Shown here piece by piece: positions 50,155 to 60,174 of a stretch of 64,000 nucleotides of DNA. A model generated the notes under the pieces. It was not told where the DNA came from. It was given only the letters and a program-made list of their open reading frames with translations, and did not search any database. The stretch is from Saprospira grandis str. Lewin (GTDB lineage: Bacteria > Bacteroidota > Bacteroidia > Chitinophagales > Saprospiraceae). The first letter of the stretch is position 1, and each line of letters starts with the position of its first letter. A program made the position numbers and the translations under genes. The stretch covers positions 2,976,501 to 3,040,500 of the forward strand of contig NC_016940.1 of assembly GCF_000250635.1 (NCBI RefSeq), written 5' to 3'.

Positions 50155-50508
50155 CAGGCCTTGCTCCCTTTGGATGGAACAGGGCGCGCAGCGCCCGCAA
50201 AGGAGCGTAGCGACTGGCTATAGCCAAATTTAAACGCACTCACTTTTATAGTTTGCAGCAATTTCCCGCTAGTCGGCCCTATTTTTCTCGGCCATAGCGA
50301 AGGCTATGCCCTTAAAAAATAGCTGGCCTAGCCAAAAATTCATAGCAAACTATGGCCAAAGCAGCGCGATTAAATCTGGCTGAGGGATGGAAAGGGGGGC
50401 GGCGCAGCCGCAGACCCAAGGCAGGCATCGCCTGCCTGCAGGGCCGAGCGAAGAGCGAGCCCCGACACAGCCCGACCCGAGCCGATAGGCGAGGGGCAGC
50501 CCCAAAAA
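50155..50508 (-). repeat. GC-rich mosaic repeat, copy 14, with embedded foldback element
   Basis: Reverse orientation. Variant core GGCCGAGCGAAGAGCGAG near 50441-50458. Foldback at 50222-50381. The sequence 50509-50642 is AT-rich and should hold the promoter of the following gene. Confidence 0.85.
50222..50381. repeat. 160-bp foldback element, copy 4
   Basis: Same orientation as copy 1, exactly 160 bp. The left end reads AGCCAAATTTAAACGC (one change). Confidence 0.9.
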
Positions 50509-50642
50509 AACAATAAGCATAGCCTCCTTAGGGAGGAGAACTCTTAAAATAGGGGCTTCTCGGCGGCTTTTGTCCTTTTTTCTGTAACTTATGAGGGTGT
50601 GAAAGACTTATCCCTTTAATTTTCCCCAAAATATATATTTAT

Positions 50643-53546
50643 ATGCGTCATATTCTACTTTTATTGATGGGCTGTATGCTAATGGCTGGCCCCTCGCTTT
50701 TTGCTCAGCAGGGCTGTAATACCGTTTTTGACCAAAAAGTAAGCATGAGTGATCGTCAAAAGATTCGCTCCAAATCTATTATTGTACATAGTCAGACCTC
50801 TTTGAGTTATCAATTTGTTTTGCAGGTTGATGATGACGGGATTATTTTGGAAGTAACCTCTACCGATGAGCACCCTTTGGAAAAGGGGAACACTAAAATC
50901 ATGTTGATTTCGACTAGTGGGGAAAAGCGTTTGTACGACTTTATTTCGACGGCGGAGCAGATTAAGGTAGGAAACCGCAAGGGCTACCAAAACAGTATTC
51001 AGCTCAATATGGAAAACCTCAAGTGGTTGGCGGTGAATAAAGTACGCACCCTTCGATTGGTAGACATGACCGTGAGTAAAATGTATGTTCGTCCAGTTTC
51101 GAGTACGCGTCAGGAGGAATTGAAAAACACGGCTTATTGCTTAACGCAGGTGATCAACCAAGACCTCTTGCCCTATAAAGAAGTGAATGTTACCATTGCT
51201 GGGGCGAAGAAATCGGGGCCAGTGGCCTCTTCTAGAGGGGGGGAGAAGCCCAAGGAGGACCCCAAGAAAAACAACTCTACGGCATTGATTGCCCGGGCGC
51301 AATCTTCTCCTTGCGAAGAATTTTCGGATGAGGAGATTAAGAAATTGAAGTATGAGTTGAATGTACAAAAAGAATTGACGCAGGAAGCGATTCGGAACGA
51401 AAAGCAGAAGGCGGCGGATGCTCGGGAGAGCATTCAGCGTTCTTTGGCTACGGCTCGGGAGAATGCTTCTAAGGAAAAATCGGCCATTGCGGAAGAGGTA
51501 GTTGCAGTGCGTCAGAAGGCCCAGGAGGAGATTGCCAAGGCCAGAGAGGCTATGCGCAAAGCCATTGAGGATGCGCAGGCCACCGCCAACAGCTTGATTG
51601 AAAAAGCGCAGTTGGAGGCCATGCAAGTGCGGCAAAAGGCGGATGCTAAAATCAGTGAGATTCAGGCCAATGAGGCTAAGAAAGTAGCCGAGGCCCAAAA
51701 GAATGCTGCCGAGCGCATCAAAAGTGCCAAAGAGCAGTACGTATCGGCCAAGGCGCAGTATGATGCTGAGGTAGAGCTAGCCAAAGAAACCTCTGATGAA
51801 AAAATCAAGAGCATTCAGGAAGAAATGGCAGCGGAAATTGCGGCGGCTAAAGAGAAGGCCAAAAAGCAACAAAATTTAACGGCTGCGGATGTAGACCAGT
51901 CTCGCAAGACGGCTGCAGAGAAAATTGCCGAGGCCGAAATTGCGGCTGCTAAAAGCATTGCGGCAGCCAGAGAAAAAGCGGCCAAGGAAAAAGAATTGAT
52001 TCAGATGGATGTTTTGGAGGCGCGCCGCAAAGCCGCTGAAGACATTGCCTCTGCTCAGGAGAAGTCGGCCCAATCGGTGGCGGCAGCCCTAGAAAAGGCG
52101 GCCACAGAAAGAGAGGCCATTGCCGCTCAGATTGAGAAAGAGCGCAAAATTGCCGCCGATGAAATTGCCCGAATTAAGTCGGAAGTTAGAGACGATAAAG
52201 CCGATGCAGCCAAAGAAAAAGCCCAAACTGCCGAAGAGGTAGCCGAAGCGAAAAAGAAAGCCGCTGCGGAAATTGCCAACTCTAAGGAATTGACCAATGA
52301 GGAGGTGATCAAAGCTAGAGAAGAGGCCCAAAGCATGAAGCGAAAATTGGCAGCCGATGTGGCCACCGCCAAAGTGAAGGCCGAAGAAGAAATTCAGCGT
52401 ATCCAGAAAGAAATTCAGGAGCAAATTAAGGCCGCCAAAGCCAGAGAGGCTGAAATTAAGGCCGCTGCCGCTAAGGAAATTGCCGAGGCCAAAGAAAAGG
52501 CCGCCGAGCAAATTGCCGCAGCAGATGCCGAAGCTCAAAAAGAAGCACAGCAGGCTAGTAAAGATGCCGCCGCTGCTAAGGCCAGATATGCCGAGGCGGT
52601 ACAGGAAGCCCAGGCTGAAGCCGTGAAAAAGCAGAAGGAAATTCAAGAAAAGGTACAATCTGATATCATTACGGCTAGAGCCAAGGCCGATGAGGTGAGC
52701 CGTATGTCTCAGGACGAAATGAAAGAGACCAAGGAAATTGCCGCCGAGGAGGTCCTTTTGGCCCAAGAAAGAGCCCTAAAAGAGATTGCCGAATTGCGCA
52801 AAAAGGTCGCTTCAGAAAAGGCGGCCGCCTATGCCGATATGGCTGCCTCTGATCAGGAAAAAGCCAAGAAGATTGCCGAAAATAGAGAGGCTCAAGCCGA
52901 GGCCATCCGCGCCGATAAGGAAAAAGCCGCTATCGAACGCCAAAAGATTTTGAGCGAAGTGGCCGCCACCAAAGAAACGGCCGCCTTTGAAATTGCAAAA
53001 ACGAAGGAAGAATCGGCCAAAGCCATTCAGGAGATTCGCAGCAAGACCGTTTTGGCCGAAAAAGCCGAAACCGAACGCCTACTTAAGGTGAAGGAAAATG
53101 TAGCCAACCAAATTGCCGATACCAAGGAAAGAGGCGCTAGCGAAATTGCCCTGGCCAAAAAGGAAACGGCAGCCAAAAAGCAAGAATTGCAAGACTCGCT
53201 CAATGCAGTCATGAAACTCAATGCCGAGCAAATTGCCAAGGCCCAAGAAAATGCGGCCCAGAAAATTGCCGAGGCCAAAAAACGCTCTGAAGAAGAAATC
53301 AAAAGCATTCAGGCCGATAATCTTGCCGCCAAACAAAAACTAGCCGAAAACCTCAAGGCCGTGGAGGTGGAGAATATGGCGAAGATTGAAGCTGCACGCA
53401 AAGCCACCCAAGAGCAACTGGATAAAATTCAGGCAGAAATTAAAGAGAAGGAAAATAAATTGGCCTTCTTGAGAAAACAGATTGAAGATGAGGAGAATGC
53501 CCTCAAGAAAATCAAATCTGAACGCCGACTAGAAGAAGGCAAATAG
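50643..53546 (+). CDS. Exported giant coiled-coil protein
   Basis: 967 aa. The signal peptide MRHILLLLMGCMLMAGPSLFAQ is followed by a folded-looking domain (about 22-175). A Ser/Lys/Pro-rich linker (about 190-215) leads to more than 700 residues of nearly unbroken coiled coil (about 225-965). The coil is rich in Ala, Lys, Glu and Gln, with repeated IAxAKEKAAxE-type steps and no Pro or Gly breaks. Such a rod would be of the order of 100 nm if straight (inference from helix geometry). Possible roles are a periplasmic spacer, filament or surface fibre; I know no close family. Minus-strand frames opposite it are shadows of its biased codons. Confidence 0.85.
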   Translation: MRHILLLLMGCMLMAGPSLFAQQGCNTVFDQKVSMSDRQKIRSKSIIVHSQTSLSYQFVLQVDDDGIILEVTSTDEHPLEKGNTKIMLISTSGEKRLYDFISTAEQIKVGNRKGYQNSIQLNMENLKWLAVNKVRTLRLVDMTVSKMYVRPVSSTRQEELKNTAYCLTQVINQDLLPYKEVNVTIAGAKKSGPVASSRGGEKPKEDPKKNNSTALIARAQSSPCEEFSDEEIKKLKYELNVQKELTQEAIRNEKQKAADARESIQRSLATARENASKEKSAIAEEVVAVRQKAQEEIAKAREAMRKAIEDAQATANSLIEKAQLEAMQVRQKADAKISEIQANEAKKVAEAQKNAAERIKSAKEQYVSAKAQYDAEVELAKETSDEKIKSIQEEMAAEIAAAKEKAKKQQNLTAADVDQSRKTAAEKIAEAEIAAAKSIAAAREKAAKEKELIQMDVLEARRKAAEDIASAQEKSAQSVAAALEKAATEREAIAAQIEKERKIAADEIARIKSEVRDDKADAAKEKAQTAEEVAEAKKKAAAEIANSKELTNEEVIKAREEAQSMKRKLAADVATAKVKAEEEIQRIQKEIQEQIKAAKAREAEIKAAAAKEIAEAKEKAAEQIAAADAEAQKEAQQASKDAAAAKARYAEAVQEAQAEAVKKQKEIQEKVQSDIITARAKADEVSRMSQDEMKETKEIAAEEVLLAQERALKEIAELRKKVASEKAAAYADMAASDQEKAKKIAENREAQAEAIRADKEKAAIERQKILSEVAATKETAAFEIAKTKEESAKAIQEIRSKTVLAEKAETERLLKVKENVANQIADTKERGASEIALAKKETAAKKQELQDSLNAVMKLNAEQIAKAQENAAQKIAEAKKRSEEEIKSIQADNLAAKQKLAENLKAVEVENMAKIEAARKATQEQLDKIQAEIKEKENKLAFLRKQIEDEENALKKIKSERRLEEGK

Positions 53547-53565
53547 CGCCTGATTTAACTAGTTT

Positions 53566-53604
53566 AGAGCCCGATTTATCTGAGGATGTCGGGCTCTTTT
53601 TTTG
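53566..53604 (+). terminator. Intrinsic terminator of the coiled-coil gene
   Basis: AGAGCCCGA (53566-53574)/TCGGGCTCT (53589-53597), then a T-run. Confidence 0.9.
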
Positions 53605-53625
53605 ATCTTTTTTGACTCTTTTTTT

Positions 53626-54747
53626 ATGCCTAACAGCAAACGCCTTTCCCTAATTGCTCGCCTTTGTGGCCTGATGTTTTTTGCTCAATTGCTGCTCTCG
53701 GCCCCTGCTTGGGGCTTGGGCCAACGTTTTTTTCCTATGCAGGGCCTCTTGCCCTTGCCCCTGGGCGCCCCCTATTTTTATGCCTTAGTTTTGGCCCTAA
53801 TAGCAGTTGTATTTCGCCCCAACCGCTATAGTTTATCGGCTGCGGCACTCCTTTTGGCCTATGGATTTTTGGCCGACTTACAACTGCTACAAGCCTGGAG
53901 CTATCAGTATTTTTTCTTCTTTTTGGTCCTGGCCTGGGCCCAATGGCAAAGCGATAAAGAGGGGCTGGTTCGGCAGCTTTTGGCGCTCTTTATGGCTTGC
54001 TGCTACCTTTGGGCGGGCTTGCACAAAATCAATCCGCTCTTTGCTACAGAGGTTTTCCCTTGGCTAATGGGCATTTTTTCTTGGACCGAAAGCTGGGCCG
54101 ATTGGCCCATGGGCGGCTACCTCCTGGCCATTTTTGAGGCCCTTTTGGGCTTGAGCTTTTTCTTCCCCAAATTGGCCCGTTATAGCCGCTGGCTGCTCAT
54201 TCCCTTTCATTTGGGCATCTTGCTTTTCCTCTTTTTCGACGACTGGAACCGGGTGGTTTATCCTTGGAATTTGGGCATGCCGCTCTTGGCCCTTCTACTT
54301 TTTGCTCCTCAAAAAATGCCCGCATCTATGCCCTACAAGCAGCCTGCTTTTCTGCTCAGTTTCCTGCTTTTTGGCCTGCTTCCTAGCCAGCGAAGCACGG
54401 GCTACTGGCCCTATCCGCTGTCTTTTTCCATGTATTCGGCCTGTTCTACGGAGCTGCATTTGGGCTTTTCGGAGGAGCAATTTAATGCCCCCAGCCTCAA
54501 GCGACAAATTCCGCTCAAGGTCCTAAAAACGGCCTATCGCAGTGGGGGGCTATACTGGCTATCTGTAGATGATTGGAGCATCATGGAGTACGATTTACCC
54601 AGCTTTTCCAACAAGCCTTATTTACGAGCTTGGGCCAAAACTTATTTGTCGCAAACGCCCTGGCCAGCCATTCAGTTGAGGTGGGTAGAGCGCAAGGGAC
54701 TTTGGCCCAAAAAGGCCGAGGAGGAGCTAGAGGTATTGAGGAAGTAG
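53626..54747 (+). CDS. Polytopic membrane protein, HTTM-like
   Basis: 373 aa from ATG 53626 (MPNSKRLSLIARL); a start at 53602 lies in the terminator and is rejected. About eight to ten membrane helices. The segment CCYLWAGLHKINPLFATEVFPW and the later YSRWLLIPFHLGILLFLFFDDWN resemble the HTTM (vitamin-K carboxylase-like) superfamily, whose bacterial members are mostly uncharacterised. The C-terminal ~110 residues are soluble. Low confidence in the family, high in the gene. Confidence 0.65.
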   Translation: MPNSKRLSLIARLCGLMFFAQLLLSAPAWGLGQRFFPMQGLLPLPLGAPYFYALVLALIAVVFRPNRYSLSAAALLLAYGFLADLQLLQAWSYQYFFFFLVLAWAQWQSDKEGLVRQLLALFMACCYLWAGLHKINPLFATEVFPWLMGIFSWTESWADWPMGGYLLAIFEALLGLSFFFPKLARYSRWLLIPFHLGILLFLFFDDWNRVVYPWNLGMPLLALLLFAPQKMPASMPYKQPAFLLSFLLFGLLPSQRSTGYWPYPLSFSMYSACSTELHLGFSEEQFNAPSLKRQIPLKVLKTAYRSGGLYWLSVDDWSIMEYDLPSFSNKPYLRAWAKTYLSQTPWPAIQLRWVERKGLWPKKAEEELEVLRK

Positions 54748-54751
54748 GGGA

Positions 54752-54925
54752 GGGGCTGCCCCTACGGCCCTTTGGGCCTTCGGGTCGGGCTATGTCGCAG
54801 CTCGCTCTCTGCTCGGCCCTGCGGCGGCTTTGCCGCCTAGGTCTGGCCTTCGGCCACTGCTTTCTATCCCTCAGCCTGCGGGCGCTTTGCGCCCTGTAGG
54901 TCGCAGAAAGGGCCAGTAGGGCAGG
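54752..54925 (+). repeat. GC-rich mosaic repeat, copy 15
   Basis: Starts 5 bp after the HTTM-like gene stop (GGGGCTGCCCCTACGGCCC). Variant core CTCGCTCTCTGCTCGGCC, then GGTCTGGCCTTCGGCCAC. Confidence 0.85.
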
Positions 54926-54933
54926 GCCAAAAA

Positions 54934-54970
54934 AAAGATGCTCACTAGCTAAAAGCTAGTGAGCATCTTT
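54934..54970 (-). terminator. Intrinsic terminator of the DUF5689 gene
   Basis: AAAGATGCTCACTAGCT (54934-54950)/AGCTAGTGAGCATCTTT (54954-54970), a perfect 17-bp stem, A/T runs on both sides (bidirectional). Confidence 0.95.
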
Positions 54971-54994
54971 TTATATAAACTATATCCTTATGGT

Positions 54995-57007
54995 CTACTG
55001 AACATCAGCAGTGCTACGGATAAGGATTTGGTAATCGGTATTGTATTGGCCCAAGATTCCAGTAATATTTACAGTGCCCGTAGGAACAGTTTGTCCTTTG
55101 AAGTTTGCACCATTGCTGGTATAGAAATCCATAGTACCAGAAGCATCAGTAATATCATTGAAGCCATAGGTAGCATCACCGCCAATAGTAGCGCCGGTGA
55201 TTTGGACCAAAGTAGATTCCCAGTCTTCAGCATTGGCCAAAATCTGAGCAACAGTAGCTGTGCGAACAGCAGGAGTTACCCCAGAAGCGATAAGTGTAGC
55301 GTTGGTGGTCAACAAGGCATCTACTTGAAGAAGACCGTTGTACTCACTTACTACACCGTTATTCAAGATCACCTCTACAGAGTCACCTAGGTTGAAAGAG
55401 TGGGCATTAGAAAAACGAAGGGTAATCCCTGCTGTACCATCTTGGATCACCAAGTTTTGGTTATTGATATTGCCATTGGCTGCATCAGAGATAACAACAC
55501 CACTTACTTTTTTGGCATTTACAGTAACATTGCTACCCGTATAAAGCATACGGATGCTATCAATAGTAGTCAAGTCGGCAGGACCAGCAGTACAAGTAGT
55601 ACCGCCTACCACATCATTAGCGGGGTTACGCAACTGAAGTTGGTAGCTAGTAAATTGGCCAACAATAGCCGTTACTTCTAGGGTGCCGCAAGGAACGGCA
55701 TCGCTAGCGAAAGTAGCGCCAAAGCGAGTGAAGAGATCCATAGTACCGGTACCATCATCGATAATCAAGTTGCCAGAGTAAGTAGCTCCACCAGAAAGGC
55801 TAGCATTAACTACTTTGACAAGCATAGACTCATAAGTTTCGGCATTGGTATTTAGGTCGCTAAGCGTTACGGTAGTAGCGGGAACAGCGTTATTGCTGCT
55901 CAAGATGCCTACATTGGCGGTGTTTACGCCTTCTAGTTGTAGCAAGCCGTTAAACTCGTCCAAAGTAGCGCCATCGATACCAATTTCTAGTTGGTCCCCT
56001 TCATTGAAGTTATGAGCAGAAGAGAAACGGATAGTGATACCAGCGGTACCATCAGTAACGACCATATTTTGGTCTACCAAGTTATCTGTATTGCGGTCAG
56101 AGATCACATAAACATTGATCTTAGAGTTGGCGGGAGCTACCGTAGTGCTACCGGTATAAGCAGCGCGGAGGGTCGTCAAGTCGATGAGGTTACCACCAAC
56201 AGTTACGCTACAGCGGGCATCATTAAAGTTGATATCATCGGTATCGCGGATATAAAGTTGGGCATCAGAGCCAAAGTTAGAGTGGATACCGAAGATAGTA
56301 CCTTTTCCGCTAGGGGTAAGTTCGCTAACGAAGTCAGAGTAGCCAGAGCTACGAAGGAGGATAGACTCTCCATTACAGTCTACGATAGTGCGGTTAGCAG
56401 ATTGCTGAGCGGCTGCATCGGCATAGGGTTGGCCAGCGTCTGCAGTAGCGAATTGGGCATCATCGATTTGGACCAACATATTACGGTACTGCGTGCTGCT
56501 TTTGATGTCGGCGATAGTCACAACAGGAGCGTTGATGGGTTGGTCACGTTCACCGGCGACGATAATCTCGGGCAAAAGGCCTTCGGGGATACGGTCGCCA
56601 TTGGCGTTGATGGTCAATTGGTAGTTGCCTTCATAATCGCCTAGGTAGAGGCCATTACAGTTGATCCAAACTTGGCGGCCAACGGGGTAGTCGTTGTAGA
56701 GGTTGTTCATTTCTATGCGGATTTCTACACCACCGGTAGCATCCTGAACGATAAGTTGCTTATAGAAGTTACCGGCTTCATCGGAAGAGACGACAATGGC
56801 CTCGACGATGATATCGCCAGAGATAGAGTCGGCGGGGTCGCCGATCGTGTGCATAGCTTGTAGCTGGGCTACGGTTGTGTTGCCAGTAAGGCTAGGGAGC
56901 TCACGGATGGGGGGCTCATCAAAGTCTTTCTTACAACTTTGGAAATTGAGGCCAAAAAGCGTGAGGCCCAAGAAAAGCGCAAAAATGCGATAAGACATAC
57001 TTTTCAT
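54995..57007 (-). CDS. DUF5689 lipoprotein with three domain repeats
   Basis: 670 aa from ATG 57007 (MKSMSYRIF). The signal peptide ends in the lipobox FQSC. An N-terminal DUF5689 domain (about 30-260; QLIVQDATGGVEIRIEMNNLYNDYPVGRQVWINCNG) is followed by two further OB-like modules. Each contains LxVxDGTAGITIRFSxAHxFNxGD and a later GTMDLFT or GTMDFYT strand (about 270-470 and 475-670). DUF5689 proteins are outer-membrane lipoproteins paired with TonB receptors. Here the receptor gene lies 188 bp upstream in the same direction, and an EEP nuclease gene is divergent beyond it. A role in binding a nucleic-acid or phosphorylated substrate is an inference from that context. Confidence 0.85.
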   Translation of the reverse strand: MKSMSYRIFALFLGLTLFGLNFQSCKKDFDEPPIRELPSLTGNTTVAQLQAMHTIGDPADSISGDIIVEAIVVSSDEAGNFYKQLIVQDATGGVEIRIEMNNLYNDYPVGRQVWINCNGLYLGDYEGNYQLTINANGDRIPEGLLPEIIVAGERDQPINAPVVTIADIKSSTQYRNMLVQIDDAQFATADAGQPYADAAAQQSANRTIVDCNGESILLRSSGYSDFVSELTPSGKGTIFGIHSNFGSDAQLYIRDTDDINFNDARCSVTVGGNLIDLTTLRAAYTGSTTVAPANSKINVYVISDRNTDNLVDQNMVVTDGTAGITIRFSSAHNFNEGDQLEIGIDGATLDEFNGLLQLEGVNTANVGILSSNNAVPATTVTLSDLNTNAETYESMLVKVVNASLSGGATYSGNLIIDDGTGTMDLFTRFGATFASDAVPCGTLEVTAIVGQFTSYQLQLRNPANDVVGGTTCTAGPADLTTIDSIRMLYTGSNVTVNAKKVSGVVISDAANGNINNQNLVIQDGTAGITLRFSNAHSFNLGDSVEVILNNGVVSEYNGLLQVDALLTTNATLIASGVTPAVRTATVAQILANAEDWESTLVQITGATIGGDATYGFNDITDASGTMDFYTSNGANFKGQTVPTGTVNITGILGQYNTDYQILIRSTADVQ

Positions 57008-57039
57008 AATATGGTATTTTTCAGTAGAAGTCATTGAGG

Positions 57040-57187
57040 CTGGTTTGGGGGCATCCGGGCGGCCATTGGCCTAGCGATGTGCAGCAGTGGCCGTCAGGCC
57101 AGACCGAGGCAGCGGAGCTGCCGAAGGGCCGAGCGAAAAGCGAGCTGCGGAACGTAGCGCCCGCCGCAGGCGGGAGGCCCCAAAACC
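57040..57187 (-). repeat. GC-rich mosaic repeat, copy 16
   Basis: Reverse orientation, between the TonB receptor stop and the DUF5689 start. Variant core GGCCGAGCGAAAAGCGAG. It sits within an apparent operon, like copy 6. Confidence 0.85.
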
Positions 57188-57222
57188 AACTAAATAAAAG
57201 TCAGAAAAAAATGAAGATTCAT

Positions 57223-60078
57223 CTACATAGGTAGACGGTAAGTAATACTTGCGAAGTAATTGATGCCGTAGCTATAGAAGTAACGAGTAGGGAACTTCTC
57301 GGGATCTTTTTCTTCAAAGTCGTAACGAAGTTGTTCAAAGCCACCGCTAACCATGTTGCGGTTGTTCAAGATATTATTTACCCCTAGGTTAAAGTAGAGG
57401 AAGTAGGTTTTGCCTTTTTTGGTTTTTAGGCGAAGCGACTTACCTGCGAAAAGGTCTACGGTAAAGGCGGCGGGTAGTTCTTCTTGGGCCAAAATGGCAT
57501 TCCACTGATCAGAGTCGGGGACAACGGCCTGTTGTTGGTAAGTGGGGTCGGCGCTGTAGGTAACGGCTTCATAAGTGCGGCGGTCGGGGTTAATATCGAC
57601 GAAGCTGCGGGCCATATAGTTGAAACTGAGGTTCACAAACCAGTATTTAGGTGAGCGGTAGTTGATTGCAAAAGAAGTTGCGATTTGGGGAGATCCGGCT
57701 ACATAAGCGTTATTCATGTAGGCGGTACGGCTAGACACCTGAGTATTGGGGTCATTATCTAGGTAGATCGAGATATTGGGGCGGCTGGTGTAGATATTTT
57801 CGCCAACAGCGGCAACGGCTCTTAGTTTGAGGCCGGTAAGTACTTCATATTCTCCGGCTAGTTCGAGGCCCATATGGCGGCGGTTGATACCATCCATAAC
57901 AAAGTTTACATAACCGCTTTGTAGGCTTCCGTCATCGGCGGCAAAGGCGTTATCAGAGAAGAAGCTACGGTTATAGAATTCGTTTTGGAAAGCGGTATAG
58001 TATCCAGAGATACGAGCCTTGGCCTTAGGTGCTTTGAGGAGGTAACCTCCTTCTACGCCATAAATCGTTTTGCTTTCTAGGCCGGGAACGATTTGGTCGC
58101 GGGTACGAGCCGAAACATAAGAGTTGCGGAAATAGGGGGCTTTTGTGCCATAGCTTCCGTTGAGGAAGAAAAAGTTGCGGCCATCTAGTTTATAGGTGGC
58201 GCCCGCCTTAAAGTTGTAGTTGAAATCAGAGAAAACTTCACCTTTACCTAGAGAGTTATCGGGGAAGCGGCCATTGCGCATATTTCCTTCTCTCCAGAAC
58301 TGGGTATAGCTAAGTTCGGCAGCGCCGAAGAACTCGAGTTGTCCGTATTTGAACTGACCTTGTCCCCAGGCGGCAACATTTTGGATATGCGACTCATAGT
58401 CGTAGCCAAAGACATCGCCTTCAGAAAGTTCTGCATTGGGGTTATCGAGATCATTTTGGTAGAAATCTTCATTTTGGGCCGAGTCGCGTAGGGCAAATTG
58501 GTCTACATCTACATAATAATCAGCACCGAGAAGATCGTTCAGGATCTTGTAGTTGTGGCCGATATAGTATTGGCCATTAACACCAGCGTTGAGAGTTACA
58601 TTTTCGTTGAGGAAATTGCGGTAGATACTATTGAAGTTAAATTGTTTCACATCGTAGCGACGTTCTTCAACGATATACTTTGCGCGAGTTTCTGTGCTAG
58701 AAATAGACTCATCGTAGCTATTGCGGTTTACTTCATAGAAGTTATCCCAATCGAGTTGTAGTTGCTCGGGGTTGGCTACATACTGTGCACGTAGGGCATC
58801 GGCAGTAGCTTGGTCGGTATTATCAAAATAGCTAGGCCATTTGCGGTAGTACTCGGGGCGGGGGTCAGAGGCATTATACCAGTTAAGGGCAGTGCTTCCG
58901 TTTTCGCCAAACTGATAGCCAAAGCTAGTGGTCAATTTAGAAGAAGGCGTGATTTTCCAGTCATGCGTAAGCATAATAACGGGAATATGCGTGTAAGAGT
59001 AGCGAGAGTTACGCTTTACCCGGCTGCCATCTTCTTGAGTTTGCCAGCCCCAGTAAGGGTTGTAAAAATAGCCATCATCGTCATTGGCTTCGCGGGCAAT
59101 TTCTTGCATTTCAGCGGTAACAGGGGCATTTTTACCTCGGGCTCTAGGAGCGCCAAAAATAGAAAGGTTGATCGCATGTTTTTTACCAATGCGCTTTTCA
59201 GCGGCAGCATAGTAAGAACCAGCATTATAGTAGGTACCGTCTACCTGTCCTTGTTCGGCCAAACGCAAAGATCCACTTACAGAAAAGGCCCAGCCGTTAG
59301 GCATTAGGCCAGTAGAGTAGATAAACATAGGACGAACGCGGTAAGAGCGGTTAGAAGCAGCTAGACCCACGCGAAGTTGCTTCCATTGTGTAGAGGCACG
59401 CATATCAATTTGAGTAGCGCCACCAATTCCACCAAAGGTATAATCAGTAGGGGCCAAACCAACGGTATTACTACGGTTGCGCATAGCGTCATTAAGACCA
59501 CCCCAAAGGCTCCAAGTAGCAAAGCCGTTCTCGGGAGAGTTCATGGGCAATCCATTGATATAAACCGTAGAGTGCTCAGAATCATAGCCACGAATACGGA
59601 AACGCAAGGGGCTAAATGCAAAAGCGGCAGTACTATAAAATACATCTCTAGAAGAAGTCAATAGACCAGAGACATTAGAGCCGCCAGCACCAGAGCCTCC
59701 AGAAACATCTTGGTCCGAAAGGCTAACAGTGGGAATGAGGTCCTCACTAGAAAGCATATCAATGCCTCCTTCTTGGACCATGATGATTGTCCCTAGATCT
59801 TTGGTTCCTTCTGTAAGGTTTACATCTAGGCGGTAGGTGTTCCAACCTGCTTTGCTAAAAATAAGGGTGTGGCTACCTGCCGATAGCCCAGATAGCTCAA
59901 AGTAGCCCTCTTCATTAGAAGAACCGGCAGCTTCTTGGCCATCTACACTTAAGGCAACTCCATCTACAGGCCGGTTGTCACTATCCTTAAGCGAGCCTTT
60001 TAGCCCCGCCCCAGATTGTGCCCAAACCGTCTGCCCTAAGAGCAAAAGCAAGGCGAATAATGTGGTTAACTGTTTCAT
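57223..60078 (-). CDS. TonB-dependent outer-membrane receptor
   Basis: 951 aa. Signal peptide (MKQLTTLFALLLLLGQTVWAQ), CarboxypepD_reg-like domain (about 24-110; GLKGSLKDSDNRPVDGVALS), plug domain with RFRIRGYDSEHSTVYINGLP (about 155-180), and a 22-strand-type barrel to a C-terminal strand ending ITYRLPM. Active uptake across the outer membrane powered by TonB-ExbBD. The substrate is unknown; the DUF5689 and EEP-nuclease neighbours suggest nucleic-acid breakdown products or phosphate esters. Confidence 0.92.
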   Translation of the reverse strand: MKQLTTLFALLLLLGQTVWAQSGAGLKGSLKDSDNRPVDGVALSVDGQEAAGSSNEEGYFELSGLSAGSHTLIFSKAGWNTYRLDVNLTEGTKDLGTIIMVQEGGIDMLSSEDLIPTVSLSDQDVSGGSGAGGSNVSGLLTSSRDVFYSTAAFAFSPLRFRIRGYDSEHSTVYINGLPMNSPENGFATWSLWGGLNDAMRNRSNTVGLAPTDYTFGGIGGATQIDMRASTQWKQLRVGLAASNRSYRVRPMFIYSTGLMPNGWAFSVSGSLRLAEQGQVDGTYYNAGSYYAAAEKRIGKKHAINLSIFGAPRARGKNAPVTAEMQEIAREANDDDGYFYNPYWGWQTQEDGSRVKRNSRYSYTHIPVIMLTHDWKITPSSKLTTSFGYQFGENGSTALNWYNASDPRPEYYRKWPSYFDNTDQATADALRAQYVANPEQLQLDWDNFYEVNRNSYDESISSTETRAKYIVEERRYDVKQFNFNSIYRNFLNENVTLNAGVNGQYYIGHNYKILNDLLGADYYVDVDQFALRDSAQNEDFYQNDLDNPNAELSEGDVFGYDYESHIQNVAAWGQGQFKYGQLEFFGAAELSYTQFWREGNMRNGRFPDNSLGKGEVFSDFNYNFKAGATYKLDGRNFFFLNGSYGTKAPYFRNSYVSARTRDQIVPGLESKTIYGVEGGYLLKAPKAKARISGYYTAFQNEFYNRSFFSDNAFAADDGSLQSGYVNFVMDGINRRHMGLELAGEYEVLTGLKLRAVAAVGENIYTSRPNISIYLDNDPNTQVSSRTAYMNNAYVAGSPQIATSFAINYRSPKYWFVNLSFNYMARSFVDINPDRRTYEAVTYSADPTYQQQAVVPDSDQWNAILAQEELPAAFTVDLFAGKSLRLKTKKGKTYFLYFNLGVNNILNNRNMVSGGFEQLRYDFEEKDPEKFPTRYFYSYGINYFASITYRLPM

Positions 60079-60174
60079 AAGCAGAATACTGTGCTATTTT
60101 AATAGTAAAATGAAGACCAACCTTTACCCTTGGCAAATCGATGCAAGCAAAAGCTAGCCCCTCCTTTTCGGGGG

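Noticed and set aside
51141-53336. Long minus-strand frames opposite the coiled-coil gene
   Set aside because: Shadows of Ala/Lys/Glu-biased codons; the plus-strand gene has a signal peptide and terminator.
53602-53625. Upstream start of the HTTM-like gene
   Set aside because: It overlaps the T-run of the preceding terminator; ATG 53626 is the natural start.
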